Of a stretch of 33,732 bases of DNA, positions 8,857 to 16,275 are shown one piece after another. Under the pieces are notes generated by a model. That model had not been told where the DNA came from. It worked only from the letters and a program-made list of their open reading frames with translations, and did no database searches. The position numbers and the translations under genes are program-made. The stretch is from Pelagicoccus sp. SDUM812003 (GTDB taxonomy: Bacteria; Verrucomicrobiota; Verrucomicrobiia; Opitutales; Opitutaceae). The stretch covers positions 1 through 33,732 of the forward strand of contig NZ_JARXHY010000025.1 in assembly GCF_031127815.1 (NCBI RefSeq), in the 5' to 3' direction. The number at the start of each line of letters is the position of its first letter. Position 1 is the first letter of the stretch.

Positions 8857-9402
8857 ATGGACTTTGAGCTGGTAGTGCAGAGGGTGTTGGGGGGATTTGA
8901 GGAGGCGGGGGTTCGGTATGGCTTGATCGGTGGGTATGCTCTGGGGCTTTGGGGGGCGACTCGAGCGACCATCGATTTGGATTTCCTTCTATTGGTCGAT
9001 GACTTGCAGAAGGCGGAAGCAATCTTGGGAGAGTTCTCCTATCAATGTGTGTTCAAGAGTGAGAATGTGGCCCAGTATGCGTCTGATCTGGCTCCTTTTG
9101 GGCAAATCGATGTATTGATCGCTAGACGGGAGATTTCGAAGGGGATGTTGAAGCGATCTGTAGGAAGAGAATCGGCCGCGGGCGCGATGCGGGTGCTGCA
9201 ACCGGAAGATTTGATTGGCCTTAAGCTTCAGGCTTTAGTGAACGATCCGAGTAGGGAGGCTGGGGAGCTTGAGGATATGAGAGCTTTGCTGCGGGCGGCG
9301 AAGAGCGTGGGGCGTGGAGTTGATTGGGAATTGCTGGAAGACTACTTTGGACTTTTCGATAGGACTGAAACGCTGGAGAGATTGAGGAGCGAACATGGCT
9401 AG
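8857..9402 (+). CDS. MNT/AbiEii-type nucleotidyltransferase domain protein
   Basis: A 181-aa protein (start chosen from the GAGGG 8 bases upstream; GTG at 8848 is possible). The minimal nucleotidyltransferase core is complete: YGLIGGYALGLWG (21-33) gives the Gly-Gly motif, ATIDLDFLL (37-45) the paired metal-binding aspartates D40 and D42, and GQIDVLIAR the third aspartate D85. The C-terminal part has LQPEDLIGLKLQALVNDPSR, typical of DUF1814/AbiEii-like and aminoglycoside-type nucleotidyltransferases. It would transfer a nucleotide to a protein or RNA; the target is unknown. It overlaps the next gene by 8 bases (ATGGCTAG), implying coupled translation. Toxin-antitoxin or defence roles are known for relatives but not shown here. 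Confidence 0.78.
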   Translation: MDFELVVQRVLGGFEEAGVRYGLIGGYALGLWGATRATIDLDFLLLVDDLQKAEAILGEFSYQCVFKSENVAQYASDLAPFGQIDVLIARREISKGMLKRSVGRESAAGAMRVLQPEDLIGLKLQALVNDPSREAGELEDMRALLRAAKSVGRGVDWELLEDYFGLFDRTETLERLRSEHG

Positions 9403-9604
9403 GCTGAGTGAGGACGAGAAAGCGGATTTTTTGGCAGATGGCCTGTCGGCAAGTAGGCGGGAGGATTTTCGGAAGTTGAAAGCGGGGACCCAAAAGGCGT
9501 TGTCGGTTGACGAGTTTCTCGCGTTTCTGAACTGGTCTCAGCAGTTTATGACGGAGGATGTTTCGAAGCGCGGGCCGATCAAGGGAACCAAGTGGCTGTT
9601 GTGA
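9395..9604 (+). CDS. 69-aa partner of the nucleotidyltransferase, unknown function
   Basis: A small soluble protein, charged in its N-terminal half (MARLSEDEKADFLADGLSAS), followed by a helical DEFLAFLNWSQQF and ending in GPIKGTKWLL. I do not recognise a characterised family, though small proteins of this style (D-E-F/Y-L-x-F-L centre and short LL end) do follow nucleotidyltransferase genes in other bacteria. The start overlaps the upstream stop by 8 bases, so the two proteins are made together and may form a complex or a toxin-antitoxin-like pair. No DNA-binding motif is visible. Confidence 0.65.
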   Translation: MARLSEDEKADFLADGLSASRREDFRKLKAGTQKALSVDEFLAFLNWSQQFMTEDVSKRGPIKGTKWLL

Positions 9605-9639
9605 GGTTTGTGTTTCGTTCTAGGATAGGGAGTTTGGGG

Positions 9640-9670
9640 TAACCGCTGAGGACGCGGAGCGGGCGGAGGT
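9640..9670. repeat. Repeat A, copy 2
   Basis: Direct copy of the sequence at 8455-8481; it lies 36 bp after the 69-aa gene. Confidence 0.65.
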
Positions 9671-9856
9671 TTTTATGACCGCTAAATACGCTAAGCTTCG
9701 CGAAAACGAGGAGAATTGAAAATTGGAGTTTGGCTCAGGGGTGGATCCGGAGGGTTTGGCCCATTGGACGGTTTGTGAACGCCAACTGTGGTGTGTAGCG
9801 GCTGTTGTCGTCCGATCTATTGGGGGCGGCTACTCGGCGGAAGGGAATGGGTGATA

Positions 9857-9880
9857 TGTCGCCTCGGCGCGGCGACCTAC
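9857..9880. repeat. Repeat B, copy 2
   Basis: Matches 23 of 24 bases of 8535-8558 in the same orientation. It lies between the nucleotidyltransferase module and the end of fcl. Confidence 0.75.
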
Positions 9881-9950
9881 ATGGGCGGTAGTTTTTTTGG
9901 GGGGGATGCGTGCGGCGTGCCCGGCGGTCACGCCCTACCTGGGTTGCTGG

Positions 9951-10901
9951 TTATTTGGCGCGGAGGCTGCCTTTTTCGAGTTCGGCGAGGAAGAGGGGGT
10001 AGGTTTTCCTTATGCCTTCTTCGAGGGGGATCTGAGCGGTCCAGCCGAGCTCGCGCAGGCGGGAGACGTCCATGAGCTTGCGCGGGGTGCCGTCGGGCTT
10101 GCTGAGGTCGTTGACGATCTTGCCTTCGAAGCCGACCGTTTCCGCCACCAGTTCGGCGATCTGGCGGATGCTGTGCTCGACGCCGGTGCCGGCGTTGAGG
10201 ATGCTGGGCGGGTCGGGTAGTTGAAGGGCGAATACGACGGCGTCCGCGAGGTCGTCGGCGTGCATCATTTCGCGAAGGGGCTTGCCGGTGCCCCACATGG
10301 TGACTTCTTCCGCTCCAGCTTCCTTGGCTTCGTGGAAGCGACGGATGAGGGCGGGTAGCAGATGGGAGTTTTCGGGGTGGTAGTTGTCGCCGGGGCCGTA
10401 GAGGTTGGTGGGCATGAGCGAGTGATACGTCACGCCGTGCTGCTTGCGGTAGTATTCGCAGAGCTTGAGGCCGGCGATCTTGGCGATGGCGTACGCTTCG
10501 TTGGTGGGCTCCAGCTCGGAGGTGAGCAGGCAATCTTCTCGCAGGGGCTGGGGGGCCAGCTTGGGGTAGATGCAGGAGGAGCCGAGGAAGAGGAATCTGG
10601 ATACGCCGTTTTGGTAGGCGGCGTGAATGGTGTTGGAGGCGAGGACGAGGTTGATGTAGCCGAAGTCGGCGGGGTAGGTATTGTTGGCGTGGATACCGCC
10701 GACTTTCGCTGCGGCCATGACCACGACGTCCGGCTTTTCGGTGGCGAAGAAGTCTTCGACGTCCTGCTGGCGGGTGAGGTCGAGCTCGTTGGAGCTGCGG
10801 GTGATGGTGTTGGTGAAGCCGAGGGCGTGTAGGCGGCGGAGCACTGCTGAGCCGACCATGCCGCTGGCGCCGGCGACGTAGATTTTGGATGCGGGTGTCA
10901 T
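9951..10901 (-). CDS. fcl: GDP-L-fucose synthase
   Basis: A 316-aa SDR-family enzyme that epimerises and reduces GDP-4-keto-6-deoxy-D-mannose to GDP-L-fucose with NADPH. The Rossmann motif is VAGASGMVG (G11-x-x-G14-x-x-G17). [16 protein letters not shown] carries the catalytic Ser and Cys (S109 and C110), and YAIAK (Y137, K141) is the YxxxK pair. The segment [20 protein letters not shown] contains the His that is conserved and catalytic in the E. coli enzyme. The length is normal. It follows gmd on the same strand with 112 bp between, in which a nested inverted repeat lies. The product feeds fucosylation of a surface glycan. Confidence 0.95.
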   Translation of the reverse strand: MTPASKIYVAGASGMVGSAVLRRLHALGFTNTITRSSNELDLTRQQDVEDFFATEKPDVVVMAAAKVGGIHANNTYPADFGYINLVLASNTIHAAYQNGVSRFLFLGSSCIYPKLAPQPLREDCLLTSELEPTNEAYAIAKIAGLKLCEYYRKQHGVTYHSLMPTNLYGPGDNYHPENSHLLPALIRRFHEAKEAGAEEVTMWGTGKPLREMMHADDLADAVVFALQLPDPPSILNAGTGVEHSIRQIAELVAETVGFEGKIVNDLSKPDGTPRKLMDVSRLRELGWTAQIPLEEGIRKTYPLFLAELEKGSLRAK

Positions 10902-10910
10902 GGTTTTTTA

Positions 10911-10998
10911 GCCACAAAAAGGCATGAAGAACTAACCGGTGTTGGGCCAACGTCATAGCGTTGGCTGAAATGGAGGATTCTTTGGGCCTTTTTGTGGC
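10911..10998. repeat. Nested inverted repeat (MITE-like) between gmd and fcl
   Basis: A perfect 13-bp inverted repeat, GCCACAAAAAGGC at 10911-10923 and its complement at 10986-10998, encloses a second perfect 7-bp hairpin (GCCAACG, 10946-10952, with 10959-10965; loop of 6). The outer word resembles interspersed TTAGCCACAAAAAGGC-type sequences; a degenerate TTTTAGCCAC occurs again at 20123-20132. Confidence 0.6.
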
Positions 10999-11013
10999 GG
11001 AAAAGCTATGGTT

Positions 11014-12027
11014 TTACGCGAGGGCGGCTTTTATTTTGGCTTCCTTTTGGGCGAGGGCGAGGTCGGATTCGACCATGATCTTGACCAGCTCCTTGAAGCG
11101 GACCTTGGGCTCCCAATTGAGCTGCTTCTTGGCTTTGGCGGGGTCGCCGATGAGCAGGTCCACCTCGGCGGGGCGCTCGTAGCGCTTGTCGTAGTCGACG
11201 TACTTCTCCCAGTCCAGGTCGAGCAGGGCGAAGGTCTCCTGAACGAACTCCTTGACGGTGTGGGTCTCGTTGGTGGCGATGACGTAGTCGTCGGGACGGT
11301 CCTGCTGGAGCATCAGCCACATCATCTCGACGTACTCCTTGGCGTAGCCCCAGTCGCGCTTGGCGTCGAGGTTGCCCAGGTAGAGCTTCTCCTGCAGGCC
11401 GGCCTTGATGCGGGTGGCGGCGCGGGTGATCTTGCGGGTGACGAAGGTCTCGCCGCGGCGCGGGGACTCGTGGTTGAAGAGGATGCCCGAGCAGGCGAAC
11501 AGGTCGTAGGACTCGCGGTAGTTGACGGTGAGCCAGTGGGCGTACATCTTGGCGCAGCCGTAGGGCGAGCGTGGCCAGAAGGGGGTGGTTTCGGTCTGGG
11601 GGACTTCCTGGACCTTGCCGAACATCTCCGATGAGGAGGCTTGGTAGAACTTGGTTCTCTTCACCAGGTTGGCCTCGCGGATGGCTTCGAGGATGCGCAC
11701 GGCCCCTACGCCGACCACGTCTCCGGTGTATTCGGGCACGTCGAAGGAGACGCGCACGTGCGACTGGGCCCCCAGGTTGTAGATCTCGTCGGGCTGCAGG
11801 TCGTAGAGCAGCTTGACCATCTGCACGGAGTCGGCGAGGTCGCCGTAGTGCAGGAAGAGCTTCACGCCGTTGACGTGCGGATCTTGGTAGAGGTGGTCGA
11901 TGCGGGCGGTGTTGAAGGTGGAGGCTCGGCGGATGACTCCGTGCACTTCGTATCCCTTCGCGAGGAGGAGCTCGGCGAGGTAGGAACCGTCCTGTCCGGT
12001 GATGCCAGTGATGAGGGCTCGTTTCAT
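11014..12027 (-). CDS. gmd: GDP-mannose 4,6-dehydratase
   Basis: A 337-aa extended-SDR enzyme that converts GDP-D-mannose to GDP-4-keto-6-deoxy-D-mannose, the substrate of the next gene product. It has [17 protein letters not shown] (G8, G11, G14), [31 protein letters not shown], the catalytic SSSEMFG (Ser/Glu at 131-134) and [11 protein letters not shown] with Y156 and K160. [16 protein letters not shown] is the GMD-specific loop. Length and motifs are normal, and the start ATG gives the usual [14 protein letters not shown] beginning. It is first in a two-gene leftward unit with fcl. The upstream 150 bp contain short TTGTTGATTGTCG repeats and probably the promoter. Confidence 0.96.
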   Translation of the reverse strand: MKRALITGITGQDGSYLAELLLAKGYEVHGVIRRASTFNTARIDHLYQDPHVNGVKLFLHYGDLADSVQMVKLLYDLQPDEIYNLGAQSHVRVSFDVPEYTGDVVGVGAVRILEAIREANLVKRTKFYQASSSEMFGKVQEVPQTETTPFWPRSPYGCAKMYAHWLTVNYRESYDLFACSGILFNHESPRRGETFVTRKITRAATRIKAGLQEKLYLGNLDAKRDWGYAKEYVEMMWLMLQQDRPDDYVIATNETHTVKEFVQETFALLDLDWEKYVDYDKRYERPAEVDLLIGDPAKAKKQLNWEPKVRFKELVKIMVESDLALAQKEAKIKAALA

Positions 12028-12171
12028 ATACGTGTTATATCGAGGTTGGATCTAGGGTTTCGCTTGTAGCAGAATTTGGTCCGCAGAGAAACGCCTTCGG
12101 CGGGAGTTGTCGATTGTTGATTGTCGCCTAGACATTTTTGAACCGATGGCTGGCGGCGGTGTGCATAAACG

Positions 12172-12204
12172 AAAAACGCCCGACGAGGGCTTGCTCGTCG
12201 GGCG
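12172..12204 (-). terminator. Rho-independent terminator after the GNAT gene
   Basis: A perfect 10-bp stem (CGCCCGACGA, 12177-12186, with 12195-12204; loop of 8) is followed on the minus strand by TTTTT (12172-12176). It lies 23 bp after the acetyltransferase stop and separates that gene from gmd. Confidence 0.85.
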
Positions 12205-12227
12205 CAGAAATGATCATTGGCTAGCGA

Positions 12228-12758
12228 TTAGGCGAATCGGGCGGTGGCTGCTGCTCGATTTTTGTCGCTGGTGGATTTGCAGTGCCAATACCAGCGGGAG
12301 GCGGGTTTGCTGTCCTCCGCGACGACTTCGGCGTCTTCCTCCGCCACGTGGTGGCGATGAAGGCTGTCGCGGGAGAGGCCGCAAGCGAGCAGCGCCTCGA
12401 CGGTTTCGCGGGCGTAGCCGCGGCCCATGACCTCTTTGGCCAAGGCGTTGACCGGGCCGAGGGCGCGGGCGCGATGGGTGAAGCCGGTAAGGCCTGCTAC
12501 GCGGCCGGTTTCCTTTTCGACGACGATCCACCAGGCTCCGTTGCCCATTTGGGTCTCGGCGAGCATGCGTACGATGGCGGTGCAGGTAGCCTCAAGGTTG
12601 AGGGGCTGGTCGCCCACCGTGGCGCGAGCGAAGGCTTCGTCAGCGAGGGCGAGTTCGAAGAGATCGAAAGCGTCCTCGAGGCGGGGCCGTCTAAGTAGGA
12701 GCCGTTCCGTCTCGATAAGAGAGGGAGGGCGGATGGTGGCTGGATTTACGCGTTCCAT
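12228..12758 (-). CDS. GNAT family N-acetyltransferase (RimJ/RimL-like), possibly with an internal deletion
   Basis: A 176-aa protein. IETERLLLRRPRLEDAFDLFEL (about 16-37) is the N-terminal RimJ/RimL-type signature, WWIVVEKETGRVAGLTGF the central strands, and EVMGRGYARETVEALLACG (about 112-130) the acetyl-CoA-binding loop with G-R-G-Y-A. After LSRDSLHR the protein jumps to HHVAEEDAEVVAEDSKPAS. The usual segment with the H-P-x-N-x-x-S and E-K-x-G-F motifs is missing, about 20 residues by comparison with the family pattern. The frame stays open, so this looks like an in-frame deletion rather than a frameshift. It may be inactive or altered. It is monocistronic, with its own terminator. Confidence 0.7.
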   Translation of the reverse strand: MERVNPATIRPPSLIETERLLLRRPRLEDAFDLFELALADEAFARATVGDQPLNLEATCTAIVRMLAETQMGNGAWWIVVEKETGRVAGLTGFTHRARALGPVNALAKEVMGRGYARETVEALLACGLSRDSLHRHHVAEEDAEVVAEDSKPASRWYWHCKSTSDKNRAAATARFA

Positions 12759-12823
12759 GCTAGTGTTGTTTTGAGCTAAAAGTGAGTGTTCGAGTTGGTG
12801 TTTTAGAAAGGTGCGCTGGGACG

Positions 12824-12858
12824 AAAAAAGCCGAACGGATCGAGGATCTGTTCGGCTT
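12824..12858 (-). terminator. Orphan minus-strand terminator
   Basis: A 14-bp stem with a 3-base loop (GCCGAAC...GTTCGGC, 12828-12858, one G-U pair) is followed on the minus strand by TTTTTT (12824-12829). No convincing minus-strand protein gene ends here; the nearest genes to the right run on the plus strand. It therefore points to a short untranslated transcript. Confidence 0.75.
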
Positions 12859-13026
12859 GGCTTGCGGTTTCTGGCTGTGTCTTATCGGTGTCTCCCAGGG
12901 TGGGTTCGCCGTTTGTCCGCGTGCCAAGCCATGGTCCATTGATGGCAGGTTTGATCCTGCATCGCAGAGGCCGCTTTGGAGAGTTGTCGTTGAGTTGTCG
13001 TTTGTGATGCCATCAAGAAGTTCGAT
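12824..13026 (-). ncRNA. Candidate small RNA (or very small protein gene)
   Basis: The stretch between a sigma54-like element (13036-13051) and the strong terminator at 12824-12858 would give a transcript of about 200 nt. On the minus strand it contains local hairpins, for example GATGCAGG paired with CCTG-C-CATC around 12953-12975. A 43-codon frame (12882-13013, ATG start) is present but has no ribosome-binding site and no recognised family. The assignment rests on promoter-like sequence plus terminator only. Confidence 0.3.
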
Positions 13027-13035
13027 TTCGGATAA

Positions 13036-13051
13036 AGCATGGCCCGTGCCG
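13036..13051 (-). promoter_or_regulatory. Sigma54-like -24/-12 element
   Basis: The minus strand reads CGGCACGGGCCATGCT, close to the TGGCACG-N4-TTGCT consensus. GG at -24 and GC at -12 are separated by exactly 10 bases. Two of the consensus bases differ. Whether this genome encodes sigma54 cannot be seen here. Confidence 0.3.
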
Positions 13052-13197
13052 TTTTGAAAGAAGTTTTGTGAAAAGATAAGGTTACGGTCGTTTTTCGTTT
13101 GGCGCGTGAGCGGAATCGTTCGCTTTCGGTGTGGGGGAGGACGAATGGGGGACGGGGTGGATTGCTTTTGAACAATTCTTTGGGCAAGACTAGGGAA

Positions 13198-14556
13198 ATG
13201 CGGGCGAAGTGTTTTGGAACGTTCACGGGCGAGGGGCTGCATCGAGGGGTGCGATGGCGTGTCTCCTCGCGATGGGCGTTGGCTATCCTGTTGGCTGTGA
13301 ATGCCATGGGTTTGGGGCTAGGAGCCCGCGAGGCGGCGAGCGGCGGGATCGAGGAGCGGACGTTCGAGGCGGTTTGGAGCTCCGTTGCAGAGTCGTACTA
13401 CGACGCCTCCTTCGGCGGTCTGGACTGGGATGCGGTCGGGCGCGAGTATCGCGAGCGGCTGAAAGCTGCGCAAAATCGCTCGGAGCTGAGAAAACTGCTC
13501 AATGAGATGCTGCGCGAGCTGGGGGAGTCCCACATCGGGATCCTGTCCGGGGCCTACGATGAACTGGCGGAAGAGCCGGTATGGCTCGGTGGCGACGCGC
13601 GAGTGGATCTCTGCTACGCGGGCCCTGAGCTGGTCTTTTACCGCGTGGATGCGGACGGGGCGGGCTACCAGGCGGGAATCCGAGCGGGGGATCGGATCGA
13701 GTCGCTGGACGGGGTTTCGGTGGCGGAGATGTTGGAGTCGGTCCAGGCGTCTGGGTTGCCCGAGTACCTCTGGCGCTACACCGCCCTGCAGCGGGCGCTG
13801 TTTCGGTTTCGGGCCAGGCCGGGCGACGAGGTGTCGGTGATGGCGGTGGATCCGCAGGGAAGGCGGAAGGCATGTCAGGTACGCCTTGAGCCGTATGAGG
13901 GGCCGTTTACGGAGCGGTTTGGGAATTTCGGCGAAATACCTTATTCGTTTTCCTTCGAGACGCGGAGCGATGGCATTTCGGTGATGCGTTTCTCGCTTTG
14001 GTTTCCGGCTGTCATGGCGGAGGTCCGGCGGGCCCTGCGGGAGATGCCGGAGTCGGCGCGGGGACTGGTGATCGATCTGCGAGGCAATCCTGGCGGCGTG
14101 GGCTTCATGGCGACGGGGCTGGCGGGAATGCTGGTGGACCAGCGGGTGAACCTTGGCACCACGCGGATGAGGGAGGGGCATCTGAACTTTCAGGCCTATC
14201 CGCAGCCGAACGCGTATCTGGGGCCGGTAGCGGTTTTGGTCGACGAAGGGAGCTGCTCCACCAGCGAGATTTTCGCCGCGGGGCTTCAGGAGGCAGGACG
14301 GGCGCGGGTGTTTGGTCATGCCACGCCTGGGGCGGCATTGCCCTCGGTGGTGATGCGTTTGCCGAACGGAGACTTCCTGCAGATGGCGACCGGCGACTTC
14401 GAAACGCCGGGCGGCAGGAGCCTGGAGGGGGTGGGCGTGGCGCCGGATGAATTCGTATCCATCTCTCCGGTTGATCTTTCCAAGGGAAACGACACAGTGT
14501 TGCACGCTGCCCTTGGGTGGATAAGCCAACTGAACCCCGAAACGTATGAAAACTAG
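13198..14556 (+). CDS. Exported S41-family (C-terminal-processing-like) peptidase
   Basis: With the ATG at 13198 the protein has 452 aa; a GTG at 13249 is also plausible because it puts RWRVSSRWALAILLAV directly at the N-terminus as a signal peptide. An upstream TTG (13099) would add 33 unlikely residues. After the signal comes a helical domain with LGESHIGI, then a PDZ domain with AGYQAGIRAGDRIESLDG, then the S41 core: GLVIDLRGNPGGVGFMATGL, VAVLVDEGSCSTSEIFAAGL (nucleophile Ser within residues 352-357) and FETPGGRSLEGVGVAPDE. The position where CtpA-type enzymes have the G-x-x-T-x-G-K-G lysine reads GHATPGAALPS, so that general base is absent or elsewhere. It overlaps the next gene by 11 bases. 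Confidence 0.85.
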   Translation: MRAKCFGTFTGEGLHRGVRWRVSSRWALAILLAVNAMGLGLGAREAASGGIEERTFEAVWSSVAESYYDASFGGLDWDAVGREYRERLKAAQNRSELRKLLNEMLRELGESHIGILSGAYDELAEEPVWLGGDARVDLCYAGPELVFYRVDADGAGYQAGIRAGDRIESLDGVSVAEMLESVQASGLPEYLWRYTALQRALFRFRARPGDEVSVMAVDPQGRRKACQVRLEPYEGPFTERFGNFGEIPYSFSFETRSDGISVMRFSLWFPAVMAEVRRALREMPESARGLVIDLRGNPGGVGFMATGLAGMLVDQRVNLGTTRMREGHLNFQAYPQPNAYLGPVAVLVDEGSCSTSEIFAAGLQEAGRARVFGHATPGAALPSVVMRLPNGDFLQMATGDFETPGGRSLEGVGVAPDEFVSISPVDLSKGNDTVLHAALGWISQLNPETYEN

Positions 14557-15295
14557 CCTGACTCTCCTTGCTCGTATTGCCCTAGTAATCGGACCGCTGT
14601 CCTTTCTTTCCCCCGCTCGGGCGGAACTGCCTGCCGAAGTGACCGACGTGCTTGACCGGTATTTGGAGGCGTCCGGCGGCCGCGAGCGCATCAGCGAGCT
14701 GGAGTCGACGCGTTTGGTGGGCACGATCTCCATTCCCGCCATGGGCGTGAGCGGGAAGTCCACCTTCATCGAGGTCTATCCCGACAAGATGTATTCCAAG
14801 CAGGAGCTGCCCGGAATGGGCGTCATGCTGCAGGTCTGCGACGGGGATACGGGCTGGGCTCAGGATCCGATGCAGGGCTATCGCCCGCTCAGCGAGGCGG
14901 AGATCATCTCCATGAAGCAGAGCGACGGCTTGCGAGACCTGGCCGATTTCGGCGACAAATACGACCAGGGCCGCATCGACGGCGAAGTCGAGGTGAATGG
15001 CGAGCCGGCGCTCAAGCTGGTGCTGTCCAACAAGGTCACGGGACGCGAGGAGACGCACTACTACGGCGTGGAGTCGGGATTGCTGCTCAAGAAGGAGACC
15101 GTCACCGACATGGGCCAGATGGGCGAAGTGCCGTCGACGCTGGTCTTTCTGAGCTACCGCGACCAGGACGGGTTCACGTTTCCCGACAAGATGGAAGTGC
15201 GAAGCGCCATGATGTCGATCGAGATGACTTTTTCGAAATTCGAAATCGATCCCGAGATCGATCCGTCCATTTTCGAGCCGCCTGTAGCGGAATAA
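14546..15295 (+). CDS. Exported LolA-like / outer-membrane lipoprotein-sorting-like protein
   Basis: A 249-aa protein. Residues 1-27 form a signal peptide (LALL-type core, ending SPARA before ELPAE). The mature part starts with LDRYLEASGGRERISELES, a helix frequent in LolA-fold proteins that follow exported peptidases. Beta strands then alternate, as in STFIEVYPDKMYSKQ and GEPALKLVLSNKVTGREETHYY, and SGLLLKKET. This suggests an open-barrel, lipid- or ligand-binding fold. The start overlaps the S41 peptidase stop by 11 bases, so the two are translationally coupled and probably act together in the periplasm. The ligand is unknown. Confidence 0.7.
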   Translation: MKTSLTLLARIALVIGPLSFLSPARAELPAEVTDVLDRYLEASGGRERISELESTRLVGTISIPAMGVSGKSTFIEVYPDKMYSKQELPGMGVMLQVCDGDTGWAQDPMQGYRPLSEAEIISMKQSDGLRDLADFGDKYDQGRIDGEVEVNGEPALKLVLSNKVTGREETHYYGVESGLLLKKETVTDMGQMGEVPSTLVFLSYRDQDGFTFPDKMEVRSAMMSIEMTFSKFEIDPEIDPSIFEPPVAE

Positions 15296-15322
15296 ACCAA
15301 CAACGCCTGATCCAAAACCAAC

Positions 15323-15754
15323 ATGTCAAATCGCCTCAAGTCCATCAGTCTACTCCTCGTCGCCTTTTCCGCCGCCGTTTTCGCCTTCGCGGTGGAGCGT
15401 CAGCCCTCGCCGGACGGGGCTAAGGTGTACATCATTTCTCCAGCCGATGGGGCCGTGGTTTCCGAGACCTTCACGGTGCGCTTCGGCTTGAAAGGCATGG
15501 GAGTCGCCCCGGCTGGTACCAATTTTCCGAATACGGGGCATCATCACCTGCTGATCGACGCTGAAAGCCTGCCTCCGCTGGATACGCCTATGCCGATGAC
15601 CGAGAGCTTGAAGCACTTCGGCGGCGGGCAGACCGAGGTGGAGCTGACCTTGCCCAAAGGCGAGCACACGCTGCAGCTTCTGCTCGGGGACTACCTGCAC
15701 ATCCCGCACGAGCCGGCGGTGGTTTCCAAGAAGATCACCATCACGGTGGAGTAG
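15323..15754 (+). CDS. DUF4399 domain protein, exported
   Basis: A 143-aa protein with a signal peptide (ISLLLVAFSAAVFAFA, ending near residue 23). The mature part contains KVYIISPADGAVVSETFTVRFGLKGMG and NTGHHHLLID, the strand and His cluster that mark DUF4399, followed by THLQLLLGD-type strands (here EHTLQLLLGDYLHIPH). The domain is a small beta sandwich that is often paired with other exported proteins; its function is unknown. The histidines suggest metal binding, but this is only inference. It follows the LolA-like gene by 27 bp in the same direction and could belong to that operon. Confidence 0.82.
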   Translation: MSNRLKSISLLLVAFSAAVFAFAVERQPSPDGAKVYIISPADGAVVSETFTVRFGLKGMGVAPAGTNFPNTGHHHLLIDAESLPPLDTPMPMTESLKHFGGGQTEVELTLPKGEHTLQLLLGDYLHIPHEPAVVSKKITITVE

Positions 15755-15909
15755 AGCGAAGGACGCCTGGCGCTTCGTTCGCGATCGAGCGATGCGCTGG
15801 TGGGATTTTCCGAGCGCGGGCCTACTTTTTTCGGCAGCTCGCGTTTTTCGCTTCGAACGAGGAGGCGGCGTTGGGCCCCCGGAGTGGCGGCCGCAACCTG
15901 TATGAGGGC

Positions 15910-16110
15910 CTACTCGGAGGGCTCCTGATCCTTGTCGCCGTCCGGGATGAGGGCGGCGCCGGCGGCGGTGGTGGCCTTGACGCCGGTCTTGGCGGTCTTC
16001 ACGCCCAGTTTGGCGCCTTTGGCGGCGACTTTTACCGGCACGGTGGCCACGCAGCCTGTGAGGAAGACGATGGCCAGGGCGAGGGCGATGGGGCGAAGAG
16101 CGGATTTCAT
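15910..16110 (-). CDS. Small lipoprotein
   Basis: A 66-aa protein with start ATG at 16110. MKSALRPIALALAIVFLTGC is a lipoprotein signal with lipobox L-T-G-C, Cys 20 being the lipidation site. The 46-residue mature part, VATVPVKVAAKGAKLGVKTA and onward, is built from Lys/Ala/Gly/Thr/Val repeats of about 7 residues (KVAAKGAKLGVK, KTAKTGVKAT), then a short acidic tail (DGDKDQEPSE). Similar short V-K-x-A-x-K lipoproteins occur in Gram-negative bacteria without a known role. It is divergent from the gene at 16276. A longer frame back to 16221 would put the signal inside the protein and is rejected. Confidence 0.72.
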   Translation of the reverse strand: MKSALRPIALALAIVFLTGCVATVPVKVAAKGAKLGVKTAKTGVKATTAAGAALIPDGDKDQEPSE

Positions 16111-16275
16111 AGCGGGGTGAATCGGGCCGATTGGGCCAAGCTTAAGGGGGTGAGGGCGTTCTTGTAGGCAGTTGTTTTGACTTAGAGAGTGTTTTGAATT
16201 GGTTTTGGTTCCGTAGCGCAACCTGGACGGCAGGTCCGGGTCTTTCTAAAATCCCAACTGATTGCTCTTGTTCTT

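Larger units (their letters stand above)
9605..9950. other. Intergenic stretch with repeats A and B
   Basis: It holds second copies of repeat A (9640-9670) and repeat B (9857-9880) and no supported gene. A related word pair ACCGCTAAATACGCTAAGC follows at about 9678-9697. Confidence 0.55.

Noticed and set aside
8555-9022. 155-codon Pro/Ser-rich minus-strand frame
   Set aside because: It overlaps the start of the nucleotidyltransferase gene and runs through repeat sequence; low complexity.
9928-10956. Long Arg/Pro/His-rich minus-strand frame
   Set aside because: It is the +1 shadow of fcl; the composition is typical of an out-of-frame reading of a GC-rich gene.
12943-12960. GGTTTGATCCTGC, similar to the start of 16S rRNA
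   Set aside because: Only about 11 bases match and nothing downstream resembles rRNA.
12760-13242. 160-codon minus-strand frame in the candidate small-RNA area
   Set aside because: It runs through the terminator hairpin at 12828-12858 and into the acetyltransferase upstream region; no family is recognised.
13318-14769. 483-codon minus-strand frame opposite the S41 peptidase
   Set aside because: It is antisense to a gene with clear S41 motifs and is rich in Arg, His and Pro without any family pattern.
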